Assembly (NCBI RefSeq): GCF_029094525.1
Contig: NZ_CP119107.1
Coordinates: 1 to 64,000, forward strand
Reading direction: 5' to 3'
Length of the DNA: 64,000 nucleotides
From: Pullulanibacillus sp. KACC 23026
GTDB taxonomy: Bacteria; Bacillota; Bacilli; Bacillales; Sporolactobacillaceae
Positions 58,016 to 64,000 of this stretch are shown here, one piece after another. The translations under genes were made by a program, and so were the position numbers. Every line of letters begins with the position of its first letter. The stretch's first letter is position 1. The notes beneath the pieces were generated by a model that saw nothing but the letters and a program-made list of their open reading frames with translations, was not told where the DNA came from and made no database searches.

Positions 58016-58197
58016 GGCTATACCAAGATATAGATTTTATGTGTTATCCTATGTCGCTTTCCCCATGCTACACTTACCTTAAAGTTAAGACGGAGGGTCA
58101 TATAAGGGCTGCTTTCCAGTTGATGAAATTTAAAAAGGCCAGGAGAAATTCGTCGCCTCTTATAGTCCCGAAAATTATTTGAAAAGGGGAGATTTAA

Positions 58198-59313
58198 ATG
58201 GGAACTAAGAAAATACCTTTCCGTGCCGATCATGTGGGGAGTTTATTGCGTCCACAAGTGATTCATCAGGCAAGGAAAGATGTCCAAGAAGGCAGACTTA
58301 GTGCTGAGGCATTGCGTGAAATTGAAACAACTGAAATCAAACGCATTGTTGATAAACAAATAGAAGTTGGGTTAGAGGCCGTTACGGATGGAGAATTCAG
58401 ACGTCGTTTCTGGCATACCGATTTTTTGGAGCATCTAAATGGTGTGGAGGGGTTTGTTCCTGATAAAGGCTATGCCTTTAGAAAAGGGGAGACTGAGCGT
58501 TATGACATTCGTGTGAGCGGAAAAGTTTCTTTTAATCCAGACCATCCATTTATTAAAGACTTTATCGAATTTCAGAAAATAGTGGCAGGCCGAGCTGTAG
58601 CCAAACAAACGATTCCAAGCCCTAACCAATTGTTTAATAAAGGGGTTCGTAATAAAGCAATTTATCCAGACATTGAGGCTTATGCGGATGATGTGATCCA
58701 AACGTATCGAGATGTCGTTCAGGCCTTTTATAAGGCAGGATGTCGTTACCTTCAGTTTGATGATGTGTACATCGCCGGGCTTTCGGCACCCGATATCCCA
58801 TTTAATGATGGTGATGTGACACGCGACACTCTCATTCAATTGGCTTTACGAGTTGTAAATGAAGTTCTGAAGGATAAGCCGGAAGATCTTTACGTGACCA
58901 CACACCTATGCCGAGGTAATTATCGATCCGATTGGGCATTTTCAGGAAGTTACGATCTAATTGCTCCGACACTTTTTGCTAAAGAACAGGTAGATGGCTT
59001 CTTCCTCGAGTATGATGACGAGCGTTCAGGTGATTTTAACCCGCTGTCTTACATTCCTGAAGGCGGTCCTCGCGTTGTGCTTGGACTAATCACTTCAAAA
59101 TTTGGTGAACTAGAAGATAAAGAAGTGATAAGGGCGCGAATTAAAGAGGCTTCTGAAAAGATACCGTTCGAGCAAATATGTTTAAGTCCGCAATGTGGAT
59201 TTGCTTCCACACATCATGGAAATGAATTAACCGAGGATCAGCAATGGGAAAAGCTCCGTTTTATTGTTGAGTTATCAAAAGAATTATGGGGCACTAAAGT
59301 CAGTACGAATTAA
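58198..59313 (+). CDS. Cobalamin-independent methionine synthase-like protein (YxjG/YxjH type)
   Basis: The 371-residue protein matches the MetE C-terminal catalytic domain only, as in B. subtilis YxjG/YxjH. It has PFRADHVGSLLRP, AVTDGEFRRRFWHTDFL, LQFDDVYIAG, TTHLCRGNYRS and the zinc-site segment CLSPQCGFASTHHGN. These standalone proteins are thought to transfer methyl groups to homocysteine. The ATG at 58,198 follows AAGGGGAGA. I see no S-box leader upstream. Confidence 0.9.
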   Translation: MGTKKIPFRADHVGSLLRPQVIHQARKDVQEGRLSAEALREIETTEIKRIVDKQIEVGLEAVTDGEFRRRFWHTDFLEHLNGVEGFVPDKGYAFRKGETERYDIRVSGKVSFNPDHPFIKDFIEFQKIVAGRAVAKQTIPSPNQLFNKGVRNKAIYPDIEAYADDVIQTYRDVVQAFYKAGCRYLQFDDVYIAGLSAPDIPFNDGDVTRDTLIQLALRVVNEVLKDKPEDLYVTTHLCRGNYRSDWAFSGSYDLIAPTLFAKEQVDGFFLEYDDERSGDFNPLSYIPEGGPRVVLGLITSKFGELEDKEVIRARIKEASEKIPFEQICLSPQCGFASTHHGNELTEDQQWEKLRFIVELSKELWGTKVSTN

Positions 59314-59324
59314 CTATTTCAGTA

Positions 59325-59353
59325 AGGCAGCGGTTGCTCCCGCTGCCCTTTTA
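59325..59353 (+). terminator. Terminator after the MetE-like gene
   Basis: The arms GGCAGCGG / CCGCTGCC are followed by CTTTTAT. A second hairpin, TAAGGCATGT / ACATGCCTTA, is at 59,446-59,481 with TTTTA. Confidence 0.88.
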
Positions 59354-59604
59354 TATGGTTGAAGAGGAGGATTATTAGCTTTAAATAAAAAATTAGTTTT
59401 TCCCCTTTAGCGTGTATCTGTATCTGTAAAAGAATATATACTCAATAAGGCATGTTTCATAAAAAAGACATGCCTTATTTTACGAATTTTAAACCATGTT
59501 CAAAGAAAGCTGATAAAGGGATGACCCATAGATAGAGGAGGTACTATAATGGGATAGCTTTCTAGGACAGGATGCCTAAGCTAGTTCTTCAATAAGTTAT
59601 AAAG

Positions 59605-60926
59605 CTAGTGAATGAATAAACTTAGAATTAATACAATAATTAAACCAACCACTGAGTTTGTCAGTTCGGATAAGCCCCAAGTCTTGAATGTGTCTTTAAG
59701 GGATAAACCGAACGTCTCTTTATATAACCAAAAAGCTGCATCATTAACATGAGTAATCGTATTACTGGCAGATGCCGTAGCTAATACCATGAGTTCCGGG
59801 CTAACATGGAAGGTTGGAATTAATGGTCCGACGATGCCTGCTGCCGTAATGGCGGAAACAGTGCCGGCACCGGTTGCTAATCTTAAGATTACGGTAATGA
59901 TCCATGCAAGAATAAATGGGGAAATAGAAGAATGCTTCATTAATTCTGCTATGTAAGTACCTATACTGGTATCACCAATGATCTGTTTAAAAGCCCCGCC
60001 TGCACCAATGATAAACACAATCAGTGTAACAGAAGAAATGGCAGATGAAAATGAATCCATAATATCAGTCATTGATTTGTTACGACCGATACCAAAAGCG
60101 ACTATAGCAACAAGGACTGCGATTAACATACTAATAATTTCATTTCCAAAGAAATTGATAATTTGATAGGCCACAGTTGCTTTCTCTATCCAAATATTTA
60201 AAATCGTTGCTGCAGTAATGATAATGGCTGGAATTAAAGGCACTAACACACTGATGCCAAAGCTCGGCATCTCCTCTTCAGTAAAGGATTTAGGTTTTGA
60301 TAACAGAGTTGGAATTGGTATCTTGTCCAATCCTTTTAATAATTTTGGAAGAAGAATTCCGGAGCAAAGGATGGTAGGAACCGCAACGATAATTCCTAGA
60401 ATATACGTCATGCCTATGTTTGCATGATACGCCTGTACTAAAGCGGTTGCGCCAGGTTGTGGTGGAAATAAGCTGTGTGCAGTTGTGGTGGCAGCGATCA
60501 TAGACATGGCTAAAGGTAAAAAGGGAATTTCAGCCTCGATAGCGATACTTATAATTAATGGTGCTAAGGTAATAAAGGCCACTTCATAAAACATGGCGAT
60601 ACCGAAAATGAATCCGGTAATTATAATGGCCCATTTCACATTTTTCTTTCCAAACTTTTGAATTAATGTTTGAGCAACCCGTTGAGCGGCTCCAGAATCA
60701 GTCATGAGTTTTCCGATAACCACCCCAAAAGCTACAACGAGTCCTAAACTGCCAAGTGTTGAACCAAATCCATTCTGAATGGAGACAACTAATTTGTCGA
60801 GAGGTTCTTTTTCTAGTAATCCAAGCACAATTGCGGATATGAGCAATGCCAACATACTATTAACTTTAAATTTCATATTAAAATTAACAATATAGCAACT
60901 CCAACCGCTAACCATAGTAAAGGCAT
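59605..60926 (-). CDS. Gluconate:H+ symporter GntP family, frameshifted near its 5' end
   Basis: This polytopic permease has about 12 to 14 helices with family landmarks KLMTDSGAAQRVAQTLI, FFEV-like MFYEVAFITLAPL, LFPPQPGATAL and a C-terminal TASASNTITHVNDAAFW. The family N-terminus (MPLLWLAVGVAILLILI) starts at the ATG at 60,926, eight bases after GGGGGG, but runs into TGA. The remainder continues as MKFKVNSMLALLISAI one frame over, from about 60,875. A single-base loss explains this. Without correction, translation would have to begin at an internal start, removing most of the first helix. Substrate is likely gluconate or a related sugar acid. Confidence 0.85.
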
Positions 60927-61439
60927 GTTGGGCCCCCCTAATAAAATTTTTTTAATCTCCAAGTTGGTATATAATAGTTTATTTTGATCCAGCATTCATA
61001 TGACTGATAATAGAAATCTGTATAAAGCACTTTCCGTACATCATAGTCTTAGGAAATAAAAGAATAATGTTTTTCCTTTAGCTTTAAAGAGGTTAAGGTA
61101 AGTATGGAAAAAATAAAAGGATAAGAAACTAGTAATAAAAGGAGAATTGGAATTAATTATTCAAATATATTGACGTAAAAGATTGATATTGGTATTGGTA
61201 TTTTTTCTTATTAAAACGGTGATTGATGGGATTTAAAAGGCTCTGTCGACTTTTTTAACAAGATAAAAGGAAGTAAAGGAAATTAACTTGTTTGTTCCAT
61301 CAATAATGGATTAGTTTCAATAAATGTTGTTTTAGAAGACATGTATAATAAAAACGGAAATTATAACAAAAAGCTAAGCCCTTTTTTTAAAAAAAGCTCT
61401 GTTAATGTCCACTGTTCACTGTTGCTATTTAATTAGGAG

Positions 61440-61475
61440 AAAAAGCTCGCGGATTGCCAGTAGAAAGTGGGCCTG
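61440..61475. repeat. Dispersed repeat family R3, fragment
   Basis: GCTCGCGGATTGCCAGTAGA and AAAGTGGGCCTG resemble the end block GGCTCACGGATTGCCCGCGG...AAAGCGAGC of the copy at 7,273. Confidence 0.5.
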
Positions 61476-61636
61476 TTTTCGCCTGTATTAAAAGTTAATT
61501 ACTTTTACTTATAATCAACACCTTTCTTTAACAGAACCATAATAAAAGGGATAAAAACAAGTAAGGTCCTCAAAAATCGATTAAAAAAAGTTGGTTCAAA
61601 AGCGAAAAAAATATAATAAATACTTGTAATTTTAAT

Positions 61637-61652
61637 TTGAAAGCGCTATACT
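61637..61652. promoter_or_regulatory. Candidate cre (CcpA) site
   Basis: TTGAAAGCGCTATACT matches the Bacillus cre consensus WTGNAANCGNWWNCWW except at one position. It lies about 55 bases before the regulator of a sugar-use cluster, where carbon catabolite repression is expected. Confidence 0.55.
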
Positions 61653-61704
61653 CCAAATAAAGTTGTAATAAAAGAACATTTATTGTTTTAAAGAAGGGGT
61701 TGCA

Positions 61705-62673
61705 ATGGTGGGGGAGCTAAAAGTAGATAAAACGAATTCAGGCATCATAAATCGGGTATTAACAACCAATCTTGATGATTTTATTGAGATTGCGAAGGCA
61801 CTTTCCACAGATATAAGAGTAAATATTTTTAAGCAGTTGATTAAAGGTAGTATGAATGTCAACGAAATATCAGAGATGTTTGAAATTCCACCCTCTACTG
61901 CGGCTGTAAATATTAAGAAATTAGAAGAAGCCAAATTAATTAAAACCGAGTTAATACCTGGTACTCGTGGGACACAAAAAGTTTGTGCTGCTGTTTACAG
62001 TCGAATCATTGTTGAAATGGAAGAGGGCTTAGAGTCAAAGAATAATGAAAACTTTGTTCTTACCCCAATGCCAATTGGCCACTTTTTTGACTCTAAAGTT
62101 GCACCGACTTGCGGTCTTTTAAATGAGGAAGGAATTATTGGTGAATTTGATGACCCAGGTTCCTTTTTTGACCCTAACCGTGTAAGCGCTAAATTAATTT
62201 GGTTTTGTAAGGGGTTTGTTGAGTACCGTTTTCCTAAACAAGCACCACATGGTACGACAATCACCAATTTGGAATTTACAATGGAGATTTGTTCCGAAGC
62301 GCCTTTACACAATTTAAATTGGCCTTCAGATATAACCATGTGGATCAATGGGGTTGAAATTGGAACATGGACCAGTCCTGGAGACTTTGGGGGAGAACGC
62401 GGGGTATTAACACCATCATGGTGGGGAACAGAAAACAGTCAATTTGGCTTGTTAAAAACATGGCGTGTAAATAATGAGGGTACTTTCATCGATGGAAGGA
62501 AGATTTCAAACTGCCAATTAAAAGATTTAAATCTTTTATCGCAATCCTATATAAGTATGAGAATTGGGTTAAAAGAGGATGCCCTTAATAATGGGGGAAT
62601 TAATTTATTTGGCAAAGGGTTTGGAAACTATGATACCGACATTGTAATGAGACTCGACTATATTCAAAACTAA
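61705..62673 (+). CDS. ArsR-like HTH regulator with C-terminal sugar-sensing-like domain
   Basis: The N-terminal winged helix (residues about 25-95) reads IAKALSTDIRVNIFKQLIKGSMNVNEISEMFEIPPSTAAVNIKKLEEAKLI. A C-terminal half rich in Trp, Gly and Asp follows (GTTITNLEFTMEICSEAPLHNLNWPSDITMWINGVEIGTWTSPGDFGG). The latter resembles beta-sandwich carbohydrate-binding modules. Total 322 residues. The gene opens the GH43 and binding-protein cluster, so it is likely its regulator. The ATG at 61,705 follows AGAAGGGG. Confidence 0.82.
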   Translation: MVGELKVDKTNSGIINRVLTTNLDDFIEIAKALSTDIRVNIFKQLIKGSMNVNEISEMFEIPPSTAAVNIKKLEEAKLIKTELIPGTRGTQKVCAAVYSRIIVEMEEGLESKNNENFVLTPMPIGHFFDSKVAPTCGLLNEEGIIGEFDDPGSFFDPNRVSAKLIWFCKGFVEYRFPKQAPHGTTITNLEFTMEICSEAPLHNLNWPSDITMWINGVEIGTWTSPGDFGGERGVLTPSWWGTENSQFGLLKTWRVNNEGTFIDGRKISNCQLKDLNLLSQSYISMRIGLKEDALNNGGINLFGKGFGNYDTDIVMRLDYIQN

Positions 62674-62694
62674 TATTTGAGGGGGGTGATGTAA

Positions 62695-63735
62695 ATAAAA
62701 AAAGGCCTAATCTGGTTTTTAGCATTTCTAGTTATATGCGGTGCAGGGGTGACGGCTATCGAACTTCATAAAAAGGGATTTGCAAGTAAGACAATTACTT
62801 ATACTAACCCAGTTGGTGGTATAACAAATATTGGAGACCCTTTTATTCTTAAAGCTCAGAATAAGTATTATTTATATGCAACCTCTGACCCTTCTGAGGG
62901 ATTTAGGGTTTGGGAATCTTCAAACTTAGTTGATTGGAGTTTACAAGAAAATTTAGCTTACGATAATCTTGATCAATCAAAAATATGGGCAAAAGGTGAT
63001 TTTTGGGCTCCTGAGGTAGTTAAACATAATAATCAATATTATATGGTTTACAGTGCACGAAACGAGGGTGGGCATTTGCAGATTTCTATTGCGACGAGTA
63101 AAAATCCTCTTGGTCCATTTAAAGACCTAAGTACTGAGATTATTAAAGGAGAAGGTTCCTATATAGATGGAGATATCTTCATTAATTCAGACGGAACACC
63201 CTATCTTTATTATGTAAAGGATTGTTCTGAAAATATAATCGATGGAAACCATGTAAGCCAGATCTATGCTCAGAAAATGAATGACAATTTGACAAAAGTA
63301 TTGGGGGAGCCCAAATTGTTATTACAACCGGACCAAGATTGGGAAGGCTTAAATGGGGATTATCAGTGGAATGAAGGGCCTTATATGCTCAAGCATGACA
63401 ATAAATATTATTTGATGTATTCGGCAAATTATTTTGCAAGTTCAGATTATGCGATCGGTTATGCTGTGTCTGACAGTCCAATGGGGCCGTTTAAGAAAGC
63501 AGAGGAAAATCCAATCCTTAAAAAGGACCTTAAACACGGGATATCTGGACCGGGGCATAATAGCGTAACAGTTGGACCGGATGGAAAAACACTTTATATT
63601 GTTTACCATACTCATACCGATCCTAATAACCCAAGTGGTGATCGCCAATTAAATATTGATCGGCTTTATTTTGATTATGGTAAATTGAAAGTTGATGGAC
63701 CAACTTATTCCCCGCAAAAAATAGTTATTAAATAA
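62695..63735 (+). CDS. Secreted glycoside hydrolase family 43 protein
   Basis: This five-bladed propeller enzyme likely acts on arabinan or xylan side chains. With a start at ATA 62,695 the product begins MKKGLIWFLAFLVICGAGVTA, a proper signal peptide. That codon lies five bases after GAGGGGGGTGAT, whereas the first standard start, GTG 62,749, lacks a ribosome site and removes the signal. Catalytic residues fit GH43: Asp 48 (GDPFIL), Asp 158 (YIDGDIF) and Glu 227 (NEGPYM). It is followed closely by a sugar-binding lipoprotein gene. Confidence 0.88.
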   Translation: MKKGLIWFLAFLVICGAGVTAIELHKKGFASKTITYTNPVGGITNIGDPFILKAQNKYYLYATSDPSEGFRVWESSNLVDWSLQENLAYDNLDQSKIWAKGDFWAPEVVKHNNQYYMVYSARNEGGHLQISIATSKNPLGPFKDLSTEIIKGEGSYIDGDIFINSDGTPYLYYVKDCSENIIDGNHVSQIYAQKMNDNLTKVLGEPKLLLQPDQDWEGLNGDYQWNEGPYMLKHDNKYYLMYSANYFASSDYAIGYAVSDSPMGPFKKAEENPILKKDLKHGISGPGHNSVTVGPDGKTLYIVYHTHTDPNNPSGDRQLNIDRLYFDYGKLKVDGPTYSPQKIVIK

Positions 63736-63778
63736 ATTTAGATTGAAAAAAGTGAATCTTTTATGGAGGGTCAATTAT

Positions 63779-64000
63779 ATGAAAAAATGGTTTTCCTCTT
63801 TAGCATTATTACTTACTCTTTGTCTTGCGCTTGCAGGTTGTGGAAGTAACAATTCTTCAAATGGTAGTTCTAAAAGCAACAGTGGTGATGATGGAAATAA
63901 GGTCATTACTTTGTGGAGCAGTACGACTGGACCAGATGGTCAAAAAATACAAAAAACTATTGATCAATACAATGCTACTAACCCAGAATATAAAGTTAAA
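63779..64000 (+). CDS. Extracellular solute (sugar)-binding lipoprotein, 3' end outside window
   Basis: The first 74 residues show a lipoprotein signal peptide MKKWFSSLALLLTLCLALAGC, a Ser/Asn-rich linker and KVITLWSSTTGPDGQKIQKTIDQYN. The latter is the opening of family 1 extracellular binding proteins of sugar ABC transporters. The ATG at 63,779 follows ATGGAGGG. The gene follows GH43, and probably binds its products. The rest lies to the right. Confidence 0.9.
   Translation, partial: MKKWFSSLALLLTLCLALAGCGSNNSSNGSSKSNSGDDGNKVITLWSSTTGPDGQKIQKTIDQYNATNPEYKVK

Larger units (their letters stand above)
60927..61704. other. Gap upstream of the ArsR-like regulator
   Basis: This AT-rich 780-base stretch has no gene that I can support. 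It contains a fragment of repeat family R3 (61,440-61,475) and a candidate catabolite site near 61,637. Confidence 0.5.

Noticed and set aside
58016-58197. S-box (SAM) riboswitch before the MetE-like gene
   Set aside because: The leader lacks the conserved S-box stems and has no terminator before the start codon.
58435-58839. 134-residue minus-strand open frame inside the MetE-like gene
   Set aside because: It is fully antisense to a well-recognised gene and has no recognisable motifs.

Overview
This window is the left-hand flank of the replication origin of a low-GC, endospore-forming member of the Bacillales. Gene order follows the Bacillus subtilis map counter-clockwise from oriC: dnaA (N-terminus only, minus strand) | oriC | rpmH-rnpA-yidD-spoIIIJ-jag-mnmE-mnmG-rsmG-noc-soj-spo0J ... 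yyaC ... ychF-rpsF-ssb-rpsR ... yybS-gdpP-rplI-dnaC-purA-tRNAs-walR-walK-yycH-yycI-walJ-htrA-rlmH. Nearly all of these core genes lie on the plus strand, co-oriented with replication. spoIIIJ, jag, noc and yyaC point to a spore former. The single-chain (alpha2) glycyl-tRNA synthetase and the gene content beyond rlmH differ from B. subtilis; a relative outside the genus Bacillus proper is likely, but I cannot name the species.

Region by region. 1-900: start of dnaA and an AT-rich origin with several DnaA boxes. 900-11,300: ribosome, membrane-insertion, tRNA-modification and chromosome-segregation genes, with two parS sites (one just before noc, one inside spo0J). 11,300-16,500: DUF554 protein, YyaC, a YkvI-like transporter and a NarL-type two-component pair. 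16,500-21,200: T-box-controlled glyS, DUF951 protein, ychF and the rpsF-ssb-rpsR operon. 21,200-22,890: a decayed accessory patch (frameshifted secreted-protein gene, a duplicated piece of rpsR, hairpins, a dispersed repeat). 22,890-30,240: asparaginase, CDF metal exporter, then yybS-gdpP-rplI-dnaC. 30,240-34,600: PurR-controlled purA, a tRNA cluster with unusual tandem repeats containing tRNA 5' ends, and a dead M23 peptidase gene. 34,600-42,900: the essential walRK operon with yycHI and walJ, then htrA, a CxxH/CxxC protein and rlmH.

From 42,900 onward the region is accessory: a quinone oxidoreductase flanked by a direct repeat of the rlmH 3' end (a layout like SCC integration), a SRPBCC protein, a CoA-transferase, an rRNA methyltransferase, then an iron island (ferredoxin-NADP reductase, divergent siderophore ABC transporter and binding protein, and a small Fur-regulated basic protein) with Fur boxes. 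After that come an MFS transporter with a divergent LysR regulator, a MetE-like protein, a GntP-family permease whose 5' end is frameshifted, and the start of a carbohydrate cluster (ArsR-like regulator, secreted GH43 enzyme, sugar-binding lipoprotein cut by the window end).

The strongest unexplained signals are the tRNA-linked tandem repeats with hairpins (32,803-33,610), the rlmH-end direct repeat (42,890 / 44,538) and at least three families of dispersed non-coding repeats. I found no CRISPR array, prophage or intact insertion sequence.
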